Assembly: GCF_000283155.1 (NCBI RefSeq)
Contig: NW_004454171.1
Coordinates: forward strand, 10,717,159 to 10,781,158
Source of the DNA: Ceratotherium simum simum
Taxonomy: Eukaryota; Chordata; Mammalia; Perissodactyla; Rhinocerotidae
DNA: 64,000 bases
Direction: 5' to 3'
Shown piece after piece: positions 47,561-58,536 of this stretch (position 1 is the stretch's first letter; the number at the start of each line of letters is the position of its first letter). The notes under the pieces are model-generated. The model was not told the DNA's origin and did not search any database. It saw nothing but the letters and a program-made list of their open reading frames with translations. Made by a program: the position numbers and the translations under genes.

Positions 47561-49085
47561 GAAATTTGAGATTTAAAAAGAATTTTGCCTCTAAATCCTC
47601 ATAATGCAAGATTAAGAATAAAGCCCGGACAGATGAGGTGTTATTCTTGGATACCCGTCCTTGCAAATACGATTTGTGATATCAAGTATTATATTGTATT
47701 ACATTAACGCTGTCCAAAGAATCCAAGTGAAATCAGATCATACAAAGTCTTATCAAAAAGATAAAAAAATAAAATAAATCCTATTTTCATCATTCTGTGG
47801 TCTTCATAGGATGTCCTATATAGGTCTAGATAGGATGTTCTTGGATGTGCATTCATAAGATTCCTGTTGTCATTCAAGCAAGTTTCATTTTTTTCATTGT
47901 GAACCTATTGGGCTTTACATTTCCTTTCTAAGGAAAGATTTATCAACCGTTTATTTCCCGTACATCTCTCAAAATGCCTGGGCTAACCCACAGTTGTTGC
48001 TTTTTAACTTCTGTATAGTGGCTACACCTGTAACTTATTTTGAAGTCCCTTGCCCCTAATCTGGCCCCTGCACCCACACCGAGCCTCTTATGGGTGAGTC
48101 TGACTTGGCTGCAGTAAGACGGTCCAGTGGGATACCTTACAGTATGGCTCCTGAACCGCCCGCATCACCCTCATGTGAGTGTCTCGGCAGTGCCGATTGC
48201 CGAGTCCCATCACACAGCTTCTCCACAGTAACCTGCCAGATACAGGGGTCGGCTGGGGTCGGGGGGGCGGTGGCGGGCTCCTCAAGAGAGTCTTGTGAAC
48301 CCTAAAGTTTGCTCATCACGACAATGATAGCACTTTTCAGTTCCTGGAAGTTTCAGTGACATTGGTTGTGAAGATGCTTCCTAGGGCTTGGTCTCTGACA
48401 ATGAAAACAGAAGACCGTCCTTCCTCTTTGGAAAAGAGGTGAGAGGCAGACTATAAAAATGGCCCCAAACAAGGACCTCCGACAGATACGGAGAGAAAAC
48501 GTTCACCTGTGCGCCAGGAAACACTGTCACCTCTACGGGAGCCAGTCTCAGCCATCCACGGAGCTGTCTTCCTTCCTCGGCGCTGGCTTCTCGGAGAGAC
48601 TGACAGCAAACGGTGCTGAGCACGGCCACGTCTGAAATGACTAATATTTTTCCAACCTAGAACGACATTGACTGATAACTACCTTCCCCTCAAACCAGGC
48701 AAAATCAGCATTTCTGTCCCTGCCGTGTGCCAGAACGCCAAGACGAACAAAATAGTCTTCTGGAGAGGCCTGAGTCAGAGAATGTGTTCAGCTCGAGGCT
48801 TCAAACCCCTAGCGAGGCTGCAAAGAATGCGGCGAGATCGCGGACACCAGGGGAGTGAATACATATAAAGGGAAAGCAGGGCCCTTGACGGACGGACAAA
48901 GAACCCGTGAGAGAAGCCTTGGATTAGGGGTGAATTAACAAAAGATTCACAAAAGAAGCCTTTCTAATCTGAGAGCAATTGCCTTAAACTGCAACCTGAC
49001 ACAATTAAAATCTGACCATATGTTCTTACAAAAGTGGTAAAGTAGATAATTTGTAAAAATCACCCCCCCACACTCCCACCCCCAC
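47561..49085. other. Upstream flank of PRTFDC1, nothing recognised
   Basis: GC content rises from about 48060 toward the CpG island. A G-rich word (GTCGGGGGGGCGGTGGCGGG) lies near 48255. Open frames here lack splice or homology support. Confidence 0.45.
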
Positions 49086-49390
49086 CCGCCTCCCTCGGCC
49101 GGAATGCGGTTAAGGAAAGGCCCTATTTCAAAGGCCAGATCCTATCACCGCGGGCACGGTCCAAGGTAAAAGCGATCGCATGTTCTTTGAAACTCCTAGC
49201 TGGCGGTTCAAGGATTTTAAAAAACACATCCGGGATGGTTTCGTCCACAGCCGTACTTTCTATATCGCAGGCTCGTTCACGGATTTACTTGGGATAAAAA
49301 GTGCATAAAAATTAGCAGGAAGGATTCAAGACATTGTTAGCCTGAAAGCTGGGACGACAGCCGTAGGGAGGCAGGGGACGGGGCCACACT

Positions 49391-49764
49391 NNNNNNNNNN
49401 NNNNNNNNNNNNNNNNNNNNNNNNNNNNNNNNNNNNNNNNNNNNNNNNNNNNNNNNNNNNNNNNNNNNNNNNNNNNNNNNNNNNNNNNNNNNNNNNNNNN
49501 NNNNNNNNNNNNNNNNNNNNNNNNNNNNNNNNNNNNNNNNNNNNNNNNNNNNNNNNNNNNNNNNNNNNNNNNNNNNNNNNNNNNNNNNNNNNNNNNNNNN
49601 NNNNNNNNNNNNNNNNNNNNNNNNNNNNNNNNNNNNNNNNNNNNNNNNNNNNNNNNNNNNNNNNNNNNNNNNNNNNNNNNNNNNNNNNNNNNNNNNNNNN
49701 NNNNNNNNNNNNNNNNNNNNNNNNNNNNNNNNNNNNNNNNNNNNNNNNNNNNNNNNNNNNNNNN
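49391..49764. other. Assembly gap (374 N) in the CpG island
   Basis: Undetermined bases directly upstream of the first coding exon, typical of high-GC sequence dropping out. Confidence 1.
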
Positions 49765-49775
49765 CCGGCCGGCCC

Positions 49776-49785
49776 GGGGCGGGGC
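49776..49785 (+). promoter_or_regulatory. PRTFDC1: GC box (Sp1-type) GGGGCGGGGC
   Basis: Exact consensus GC box 66 bases upstream of the start codon, inside the CpG island. Confidence 0.6.
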
Positions 49786-49850
49786 GGCCCCAGCCCCCTC
49801 CCAGGTCCGTCCCGCGCCCTTCTGTCCTTCCCGCTTTCCCTGGGAGAAAC

Positions 49851-49898
49851 ATGGCCGGGAGCAGCGAGGAGGCGCCAGACTCCGGGCGAGGCGTGGTG
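49851..49898 (+). CDS. PRTFDC1: PRTFDC1 coding exon 1 (start codon)
   Basis: PRTFDC1 is a paralogue of hypoxanthine-guanine phosphoribosyltransferase (HPRT1); the human protein binds GMP/IMP but has very weak catalytic activity. Exon 1 encodes 16 residues, MAGSSEEAPDSGRGVV, then donor GTG|gtaaat at 49899. The ATG sits in a good initiation context (gaaacATGG, A at -3 and G at +4) inside a CpG island. The 'GVV|I' exon junction is shared with HPRT1, whose first coding exon is 27 nt; this one is 21 nt longer, which accounts for the 7 extra residues of PRTFDC1. The frame runs open past the donor only as far as intron sequence. The 5' UTR is cut by the assembly gap. Confidence 0.95.
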
Positions 49899-50389
49899 GT
49901 AAATGCAAACTCTGGATTTCGGGCCTGAGCCCTGCGCTCCCCGCTCTCCCCTCCCCTCCCTTCTTGGCACCCTCCTAGATTAAATGCCTGAAATGCATTC
50001 GGGTGACAGAGCGGGCCGCTGCTTTGTCTTCCCTCCCAGCGAGCATCGCTTCCGTCCTCCCCTCCCCGCTCCGCCCTCCCTGTGTGCAATCTGACCCAAC
50101 GCTTAACATCCCTTCACCCGGTTTCCCAGTGTCCCCCTTCCGCATCCCCCGCGCCCGGGTATCCGCTACTCCAGCCTTAGGCCAGTGTGGTGCCGGGTCC
50201 CCACTCCTGCTAGCCACCAGGAGTCACCTCGGGGAGCGGGGAGGGTCTGGGAAGACCCCCGCGTGCTACTCTTGTGGGCCTCTTTCCTTCTGTGCTTCCT
50301 CCCGACTCCTCCAGCGCGGGCTTCGAGTTTTGTTTTCCAGAAGGATACTGAGGATACTCGAGGGCAGCTAGGAAATAAAGTAGCTCAAG

Positions 50390-50560
50390 TGGATAGAGTT
50401 TGAGCTTTGAAACCTGTGCTAGGACCTCGTCTATGGGGCCTTTGCTAGTGCCTCTGAGCTCAGTTTCCTCTTCTGCAAAAAGGCGACGCAGCACGCTGGG
50501 CCTGTTGAGCGAATTGCAGAGGATGTGTATAAAATATCTAGTAGTGTATGCAGATGGGAG
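50390..50560 (+). mobile_element. MIR SINE fragment
   Basis: 'GTTTGAGCTTTGAAACCTGT', 'TCAGTTTCCTCTTCTGCAAA' and 'GCAGAGGATGTGTATAAAAT' follow MIR in sense orientation. Confidence 0.65.
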
Positions 50561-50984
50561 GATATGGGATGATGGGTTCCCAGATCAGAGCCGCTTTATC
50601 CCTGCGAATCCCTTGAGGAGCCAACCAGAGGGTACCCATCTCTCAGTGTTCTGGAATCAAATCTAGTCTTGACCTGTGGCCGCCAGCTTCCACTCCTGGC
50701 TCCCTTCAAGAATGGTTTCTATAGAAGGTGGTGGTTATTGCAGTTTCAGGTTTAGTGGAAACTAGCGGTGAGAGTGGTGGGTGGGGTCAACTTGCTACCC
50801 TGAGATTCTTTGTTCAGATAGCCTGTAATTCACAGATGATCTGTCTGTGATTATGAATGAACTGCAGGAGTAAGGGAGTTGGGAAGGAAACACCTCACAC
50901 TCAAACAGAACTGTTCAGATTTAAATGTGTTGCTCAGTCCTTAATTTCACAGCAGGACCTTTCCCTCTTAAAGCATGAGGAGTT

Positions 50985-51660
50985 CGTTTAGTTATTCATT
51001 CCACACACAACGATTGTCCTGCTGGGTTCCAGGCGGTGTTCTAGGCCCTGGGACACAGCAGGGAACAAGACACAGCCCTGTCTTCGTGGAGCTTACATTC
51101 TAGAGAAGGAACGTAGGCAAGCAGTGTCACAGCAAATAAACAAAGAAGATAATTTCAGATAGTGATATGTGCAAAGAAAAGAGGGTCATGAGATAGTGAT
51201 TGGAGGAGGGCTGAGGAGCACTGCTTTTGCTCAAATGGTCAGGATGGCCTCTTTGTAGTGATGCTGGAGCCACAATCTGAAGGATAAGCAGGAGGTAGCC
51301 ATGGGACGACTCGGAAGAAGAGAACTGCGAGACAGCGCATGCGGAGTGCAAGGAAATCATTATATCCTGAGAAGCGATCATTACATGCAATTTATGCTTT
51401 GAAAAAAATCACTCCAGTTGCCAAGGAAAGGATGGTCAGGGTGGGGTGAGTGGGAGGAAGATGAAAGTGTAAAAATGGAAATAAGTTCAATTCTGGACAA
51501 ATTGAGCCTGTAGGGCCTGTAGGGCCTAGAGGTCGGGATGCACTGTAGGCAATTTGAAATTCATATTTGGAATTCAGGGGAGTGATTGGATAGATCTGGA
51601 AATCATCAGCAAATAGAAAACTATCTGATGCTTGGGAGTGGATAGGGATGCCCAGTGAAA
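50985..51660 (-). mobile_element. LINE-2 fragment, minus strand
   Basis: 'GGTTCCAGGCGGTGTTCTAG', 'GGACACAGCAGGGAACAAGA' and 'CGTGGAGCTTACATTCTAGA' are the reversed L2 tail, and the sequence continues with diverged interior. The right boundary is uncertain; similar L2-like sequence may extend to about 51900. Confidence 0.75.
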
Positions 51661-52464
51661 ATGGAAAAAAATTTAAAACTACTGCTAAGGGTTAGAAACC
51701 TGGAAAGCCTCAAATGTGAGAGGCAGAGTGTCCGGGAGAAGCCTGATAGAGAAACCAAGAATGAGTCACAAAGTAGGAGAGAGCAGGCAGAGGGGTAGGC
51801 ACGTAGGGAGCAGAGCTTTGTGGAGAGGGGTGAGGGGGCTAAGAGGTCAAGAGTGTCGGATGCTGCAGAGAGGGCAAGTAGGATAAAGATGGAAAAGAAG
51901 CCATTGTATTCAACAATTACAAAGCCATTAGTAGGAGAATCTTTTAAACAACCATCTCATCAGTAGAATGGTTGAAATATAGTACTACTACTTAATAATA
52001 GATACTCTTAAAAAAGAATGAGGTAAATCTATATGACTAATAAGGTAGATAGATTCTTAGAGTCTAAAGAGCAAATGATGGAACAGTGTAAATAGCCCAA
52101 TCTAATGGTGTCACAAGAAGCCCTCTTGAAAGCAAGGTAATTTTGTGAAAGATGGAGGGATGTAGTGAGAGGCCCGCCAAGGTTGGAAATAATCAATGTA
52201 AAATGGAGATAGTCACTGCATTTATGTTATTTTCTCCAGTAGAACTTGGGATAATTAGATTAACCTCAAGTTGGATATAGGCAGGGGGGGCAAATTCAGA
52301 GTGAATTCAAGGTGCTGGTGGAAGCCCCTGGCATCTAGGGTAGAGAGGAAAAGGAAAGCTCTAGAGAATATGTATACTGGGAAAATAGAGAGCCCTCAAG
52401 GATGGGTTGCAAAAAATCTAAGGGAAATTTTAGTACCGATAAAAAAGGGGGCAGGTTATAATAG

Positions 52465-52670
52465 TGAGCATTTATTGAGTACTTACTATGTGGTTTTCCT
52501 GTATTATTCCGTTAATCCTCACAAGTCTTTGAGGTAGGTATATTATATTCCTGTTTTACAGAGCAAGAAGCTGAGGCCCTGAGAGATTAGGTAAATCACG
52601 AAGCTCACATAACTAGCAAATGGCAGAAGCAGGATTTGAAGCCAGCTTTTAATCACTGTGCTACGTAGGA
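52465..52670 (-). mobile_element. MIR SINE, minus strand
   Basis: 'GAGCATTTATTGAGTACTTA', 'AAGAAGCTGAGGCCCTGAGA' and 'TGGCAGAAGCAGGATTTGAA' mark a well-preserved reversed MIR. Confidence 0.85.
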
Positions 52671-54469
52671 AGCTGTGATTGCAGGGAAGGATTTCAGAGG
52701 TGGGGCCACTCTGCAGGATTGGATGTGGCTAATACAGAATAAAGATGAAGTGGTTTGGGTTAAGGCAGGTGAAGGAGCTACAGGATGGAGTAACAGGATC
52801 ATCAAGGTAGGTATTGGAGTTGTCCAATTGGAGAAGAAACTTCTGAGTTGGTAGAAACTTGGTGATGAAGATGGCAAGGGGCATTGAGCCAGATGACTGT
52901 GCTTAAGTCATATGCTTAAAACGAGAAGTATATTTTCTGCAAGAGAAGGGAATGTTAAGAGTTTTAAGATGGCTCTTGTCTGCAGACAGCTTTCAGTTGT
53001 ATTGAGGAGATAAGACATAGTAGATTATTAACAATAAATGGTAGCAAATGCTAATTGCCAAATAAGAGAAGTAGATCCTGAGTTCAGAAGCTTTGCTTGG
53101 GGTTGACTGGTCACTTGATCTGATGCTAGTAAGGTCTCCAGCCCCCGCTTGGTGCATCTTTGTTTCTTCTCAGGGAGAGATGAAGATCTCTTCTACCCGT
53201 CTGTCCTTTTTGGATCAGGTTCTTAGATATGTTTTGTTTTTACCAAGCCATTATCGAAAGAACCATAGTTAGTACCTACACTGTGAGTTTGGTAGGGATA
53301 AAGAGGAGAGAAAAATCTAAAATGATTGCTGTGTCTCTGTTGTGGGGGGCTCTCCCCTCCCCCCTCAAGGAGATGGCTTCAGTATTGGAGATAAGTAATC
53401 AGATAATCCGTCTAAAACACAATTTTACTAGGTTGTAGTGAGTTTCACTTTCTGGGTGCCAAACCCACCACAAAGAGGAAAGCATGTGTGATACAAAGTG
53501 TTAGTTGGTGTCGGGTGTCCCCGTTCATTCCTCTGGTAGCAGAACCTGGGGCCTTTCTTTTAGGGAACTGCTTCTCCCCATTTTCTCGGCATATGGTCTG
53601 AGGTGCCCATCACAGTGCATCTCCTTCCCTGGGCCAGTAGACGTCAGCATGTGAGATTCTTGGAAGCAGAGCTGAGGGATGAGGGGTAGATGTGAGCCTA
53701 CATATTGGCAGCAGCCATGGTCACTGCCTGAAGGAGAGAGTGGGGCCCAGAATTGGGGGGTGAGTGGCAGAGAGGAGCAGAGAGTCACTTTTTATAAGTG
53801 TTTCCAAATTATTTTTCTCTCTGGGGGAAAAAAATGTGAAAAATAATGTAAGAAATATTCTAAGCAAAAAATTATTTTTAATGACTCAGAAAGAAGGTTT
53901 TCAATATATCTTCAAATGAGAAAAAAGAGAGCTCAAAGGAGCACTGGGATTTGGATGTTGTATAAAATGGCTCGGTTAATGTGTTTGTCACTTCCTCAGC
54001 TTGGCCGTGTTTTGAGTCTTTGAACAGAGAAAGCACTGTTCTGAATACACTTAGAGCATATTATCTGTGATACTGAAACTATTTAAAGACTTCTTGTTTT
54101 GATTTTTAAAAAGCAGATGAATAACATAATTATCTACAGTTCATAACAGCCTCCATTCCTTCAGGTTTAGAACTTATTTACAATGCAATTTACGTGCATC
54201 ACTGAGGATTACAAAGGGCAAACCAAGTAGTTCCTTTATCTCTAATTGTCTTTTATCTCAGCAAGGAAGACTCACTATTTCAGACTCATTGGAAATAAGG
54301 CCAGTTTGGATTATAGAAGAGTTTTAGAGAACTACATTTCTCCTACTTTAAAGTTTCTAACTTTGACTAGAGTGATAAGATTTTGGCAAATAGGTTTGAG
54401 GCATTTCTTTGAGTTAATTAAAACATATAATTTGCAAGTAAACTAGTGATGTTTCAGTACATCTAAATG

Positions 54470-54990
54470 GTTCATATTTATTGTGTAAGTACTGTAGACC
54501 AGATACTGGTATAAGAGTTTTATAACCATTATCTATTTTGTTTAATCCTCATAATAGCCACGTGAGGCTGGCATTGGCTCCGTTTTACAGCTGAATACAC
54601 TGAGACTTAGAGAAGTTAAAATGCCCAAGTTCCCATGGCTAGTAAACTCTCCCCCAGGTGTGTTCGACTTCTAAGTCCATGTTCTTTTTTTTGTTTGTTT
54701 GTTTTTTGTTTTTTCTTGTGAGGAAGGTCAGCCCTGAGCTAACACCTGCCAATGCTCCTCTTTTTTGCTGAGGAAGACTGGCCCTGGGCTAACATCCATG
54801 CCCATCTTCCTCCACTTTATATGGGACACCGCCACAGCATGGCCTGACAAGCGGTGTGTCGGTGCCCGCCTGGGATCTGGACCGGCGAACCCCGGGCCGC
54901 TGCAGCGGAGCGCGCGCTCTTAACCACTTGCACCACCAGGCCAGCCCCATAAGTGTGTGCTCTTAACCAGGGCTCCTTGCTGCCTCTGAG
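54470..54990 (-). mobile_element. MIR SINE, minus strand, split by an ERE SINE
   Basis: The left part (54470-54683) has 'TTTAATCCTCATAATAGCCA' and 'CTGAGACTTAGAGAAGTTAA'. The end of the MIR resumes after the SINE with 'GTGCTCTTAACCAGGGCTCC'. The ERE SINE occupies 54684-54948. Confidence 0.75.
54684..54948 (-). mobile_element. ERE-type SINE nested in MIR
   Basis: T-rich run with interspersed G's, two reversed tail units, head ending AGGCCAGCCCC. The flanks TAAGTCCATGTTCTT (left) and TAAGTGTGTGCTCTT (right) look like a diverged target-site duplication. Confidence 0.9.
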
Positions 54991-55019
54991 CTATGGTTTG
55001 TTTTGTTTGTCATTTTCCT

Positions 55020-55245
55020 ATCATTTTTTCTTTGGCATCATTTATTAGGCACTTATTATACACCAGGAAATATACTAGGAACTCTGAGTACATTATCTGT
55101 TCTGTCTCTGCATCCTCACAACAACTCTGTCCATAGGTTGTGTTGTGTCTTATTTAAAGGAGGGGGATACTAAGTCTCAGAGAGGATAAGTAATTTCTCT
55201 GCCATCACAGTTAAGTGTCAGAGCTAAGCTCTAGAACATGGAGTG
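55020..55245 (-). mobile_element. MIR SINE, minus strand
   Basis: 'TTATTAGGCACTTATTATAC', 'CTGCATCCTCACAACAACTC' and 'CTAAGTCTCAGAGAGGATAA' match the reversed MIR. Confidence 0.8.
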
Positions 55246-55249
55246 GGAA

Positions 55250-55785
55250 ATAGTCTCTGAAGATTCAGCCCGAGCAGAGGGCAGCAAAGGATTTGCATGG
55301 TGGGAGGAATAGGCTCAGAAGACCACTAGTTAATGATGCCACCACCTGGAAGGACTCTGGAAGGGGAACCAGAATGTGCTGTGCACTTGGATGATCTCCG
55401 GGGCCTGGTGCTGGTCAGGGTTCTTGTCTGGTCTTTAGGTGGCCTGCCAGAGTCTTCTGGAGGCTCCTCATGTATGGCTGGTGGTTCAGGCTCTGACCAG
55501 CCAGTGTGGTATGGATGGTTACAGCAGGCCCAAGGAGTTCTCAAGGGTGGAAGCCAGAGTTGCTCTGTGCAAATTCAACAGTTGCATCCAGCCAATTTGC
55601 TGGTAGAGGCAGAGCAAATGTGATACTCTTCAAATATGCAGATGACATACACCATTTGGCTATCAGTCTGCCCGTGATAGATATGAATTTCCAGAGCCTT
55701 GAACAGTGGTGCTCTTTGTCACGAGGAGACAAACCGAGAGTTGAGGCTGGAGTTCAGGGAGTATCGGGTAGTTAGTGGCTGGAGA
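55250..55785. other. Intronic sequence with a reverse-transcriptase-like word
   Basis: An otherwise unassigned segment in PRTFDC1 intron 1. A + strand frame at 55506-55775 contains 'VILFKYADDIHHLAISLP', resembling the YADD box of L2/CR1-type reverse transcriptases. Without the upstream palm motifs this is weak. Confidence 0.25.
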
Positions 55786-55789
55786 GTGT

Positions 55790-56720
55790 GTCATTCATTC
55801 ACTCATTTAACATTTTTGAGTGCTTACCACATTCCAGATCAGTGTTGTGAGCACTGGGGTTTCAACAATGAATAAGACAAAGTCTCTGCCAGAAGGAGCT
55901 AACATTCTGGTGGGAGGAGACAAGACACAACACACATGCAGACATACATATGTCACATTCAGTGGGACTAATGCTATGAAGGAAAGTAAAGCTGGGTAAG
56001 AGGGAATCAGAGATGAGTGGGAAGGAAGGGGGTACTATTTTATATAGGTGGTCAGGGAAGGCCTATCTGTGGAGGTGACATTTGAATGGAGACTTGAAGA
56101 AAGTGAAGGGTAAGCCACGTGGATATCTGAGGGAAGAGGACTGTAGGCAAAAGAAATAGATGCAAAGCTCTTGAGGCAGCAGTGTGCTTGGCACATTCAA
56201 GGATCAGCAAGGATAACAGTGGCTGAAGTAGAGTGAAGGAGGAAGAGAGGGCCTGGGACGAGTCCGAGAGGTAGACCCTGTGGGCCATGGTGAGGACTCT
56301 GGATTGTCCTCAGAGTGAAGTGGGAAGCCCTTGAAAAAATATGAGCAGAAGACTTCCGGGATATGATGTATGTTTTTAAAGGAGCACTCCAGCTGCCATG
56401 TGGGGGGCTGGTGCCAAGGTGGAAGCAGGGAGGTGAGTTTGGCAGCTATGGCATAGTCCCGGGAGAAATGCTGGTGGCATGGACCGGGGGAGAGGCAATG
56501 GAGATGCTGAGAGGTGGTCCTGGTTAAATTTCTGAAGGAATTGATGATAGGATTTGCTAATGGGTTGTGTGAGGGAATGAAAGGAGTCAATGACAACTCC
56601 GAGGTTTTGATCTGAGCAACTGGAAAAATGAGTTGTCCTTTACTGAGATAGGGAAGGGATACATTTGGGGGGATATACCATGAGTTTGGCTTGGCTGGCA
56701 TTCCAGAACCCAGAACTAGG
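55790..56720 (-). mobile_element. LINE-2 fragment, minus strand, about 0.9 kb
   Basis: Reversed L2 tail ('CATTCATTCACTCATTTAAC') followed by 'GGTGGTCAGGGAAGGCCTAT', 'GTGGATATCTGAGGGAAGAG', 'GTGGAAGCAGGGAGGTGAGT' and 'GTCAATGACAACTCCGAGGT'. The minus-strand open frame at 56746-56204 (180 codons) lies within it and is probably repeat-derived rather than a gene. Confidence 0.75.
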
Positions 56721-58140
56721 GTGGGAGTGGATCGGGGCTGGACCATAAGTTGCCCTTCTCAGACCTGAGCAAAAGAGAGCTGATTTTGAGTCCTGGGTGA
56801 GGAGGAGGGTGGAAAGCAGGGGGATATCCCAGCATTAAATGAAGTACAAATGGATTCTAAAACAACAGAAAACAGATAAGACTGAGTGAGCCAGAGGCTG
56901 GAAGGAACAGGAGTCTTCTCAAGGAGCCTGATTGGGAGCCTTTGGGAAGACAGAGAGCTGCGAGGGGCACCAGGAGTTTGGGTGAGAAGATCGGAGAGCG
57001 GGAGCAGTCAGCAAGGCATCTGGAAAGAAGTGGGGCCTCACCTGAGCTTCTGCGGAGGGAGCTGAGCTTGGGATACAGAGGGAGAGGGGGAAAGAGAGGG
57101 AGAGTGTGTAGGTGCAAGACAGACAAACAGAACACAGTGCTGGGAAGGATCACAACCTGACTGAAGACCAGTCTGAGGATGGGAAGGGCTAGGCTGAGGA
57201 ACTGGGCTGGAAAATTAGGATAGCTCTGCATTATGAAAGACCTTGAAAGCTTAAGGCTGAATAGAGGAGTCTGATGGAAGTGTGCAGGAGTAACCCAAGA
57301 GTGGGAATCTGCGATACAGCTGTGGTATAATTTGAGTGCGTGACATTCTCTCTTTGCATCCTTTCTTGATGATCTGAAAGTAAAAGTAACTCGGTCTTTG
57401 CCTTCATTTTCTCTCCGATCTCTTTAGTATTCTAACCATAAAACTTGCACAACCAGTCCTAAGCCAGAGGAAGACTTGCTAGCAGTCTGTCCACTACCTG
57501 AATAGGCCAATTTTCTGGAGCAACAGTTTCCCAATAGGACTGGCTTAAGTTTCCACCATAGTACATCCTTTTGAAGTCTTTACTGTAATGGCTAGACCAC
57601 TCAGAAGTTTGGGTCTACACTAATCCCTGGAGACATATTTTTAGTAGGTAATATTTCCCAGGCAGATGAGGCATTTACAATGCATAGAAAGTAATAGTAT
57701 ATATAATAATAATAATGGATTATGATACTGTCTATATTAATACAGTTACAAACATAATTTTACTTATATCCATGATACTATTCATAATTTAAATATAAAT
57801 TATGTATTTACATATATACACTCACAAACAATACTGTCAGGTTTGCTATAATACATTAAGTTTATAATTTATTGTATGATGCCAAAAGTTAGGAATAGAG
57901 TTCTCCATTCCCTTCAGGACAAGATCCTTTATCAGGTTGCGTGAAACAAATTACCTTATCCCCACTGAGCTTTTCGTAGATTGACAGAATATAATTTAAT
58001 GCCATATTGATCATCAGACCTATTCTCTATTTTCAATATTATTCTTTTTTTTCCAGTGATATTCTTTTTTTGGGTTTATTTATGTTTTTAAAATAAATTT
58101 CCAATGAAAAGTATGGTAACCAAAATAATTTGATTTACAG

Positions 58141-58247
58141 ATTATGGACGATTGGCCAGGATATGACTTGAATTTATTCACATACCCACAGCACTATAAT
58201 GGAGATTTAGAGTATGTCCTCATACCCCATGGCATCATTGTGGACAG
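58141..58247 (+). CDS. PRTFDC1: PRTFDC1 coding exon 2
   Basis: This 107-nt exon, the same length as HPRT1 exon 2, encodes '[20 protein letters not shown]' and then '[15 protein letters not shown]' plus two bases of a split Arg codon (AG|A). It forms the N-terminal hood and first beta strand region of the HPRT-like fold, including the 'IPHG' word conserved with HPRT1. The acceptor is tgatttacag (AG 58139-58140) and the donor ACAG|gtgagt at 58248. It joins exon 1 in phase 0 and exon 3 in phase 2 without a frameshift, covering residues 17-52. Confidence 0.97.
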
Positions 58248-58335
58248 GTGAGTATCATTTTCTGTGTCAGTCTTGGGCCTGCGCTGGTTGGCCCTCTCTT
58301 GTGGGAATCATACAATACACTTTAGGACCCTATTC

Positions 58336-58536
58336 CTGAGTCTCTCTTTTTTTCTTTGAGGAAGATTCACCCTGAGCTAACGTCTGTGCCAATCTTTCTC
58401 TGCTTTGTATGTGGGTCACCGCCACAGCATGGCTGACAAATGGTGTAGGTCCGCGCCCGGGAACCGATCTTGGCCCGCTGAAGTGGAGCGCACCAAACTT
58501 AATCACTAGGCCGTGGGGCTGGCCCTCTGAGTCTCT
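58336..58536 (-). mobile_element. ERE-type SINE, short form, with target-site duplication
   Basis: The body is about 58346-58526, flanked by CTGAGTCTCT at 58336-58345 and 58527-58536. One tail unit and a complete reversed head (GTGGGGCTGGCCC). It lies only about 90 bases downstream of exon 2. Confidence 0.93.

Larger units (their letters stand above)
49090..50320 (+). promoter_or_regulatory. PRTFDC1: CpG island and promoter region of PRTFDC1
   Basis: GC-rich, CpG-dense sequence surrounds the first exon, in sharp contrast to the AT-rich flanks. A Sp1-type GC box is visible at 49776-49785. The transcription start and most of the 5' UTR are probably inside the 374-base gap. In human, CpG-island methylation silences PRTFDC1 in several tumour types (established knowledge), so this island is the likely control point. 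Edges were judged by eye. Confidence 0.85.
49899..58140 (+). other. PRTFDC1: PRTFDC1 intron 1
   Basis: An 8.2-kb intron (gtaaat ... tgatttacag). The GC-rich first 400 bases belong to the CpG island. The remainder carries MIR, L2 and one ERE SINE insertions. Segments 52680-54470 and 57000-58140 show nothing that I recognise with confidence. Confidence 0.9.

Noticed and set aside
49312..50089. Three long minus-strand frames (198-250 codons) near the PRTFDC1 promoter
   Set aside because: They are mostly made of undetermined bases from the assembly gap; the readable ends are CpG-island composition only.
56204..56746. 180-codon minus-strand open frame in PRTFDC1 intron 1
   Set aside because: It lies within L2-derived sequence and has no splice or homology support; its sequence does not resemble L2 reverse transcriptase.
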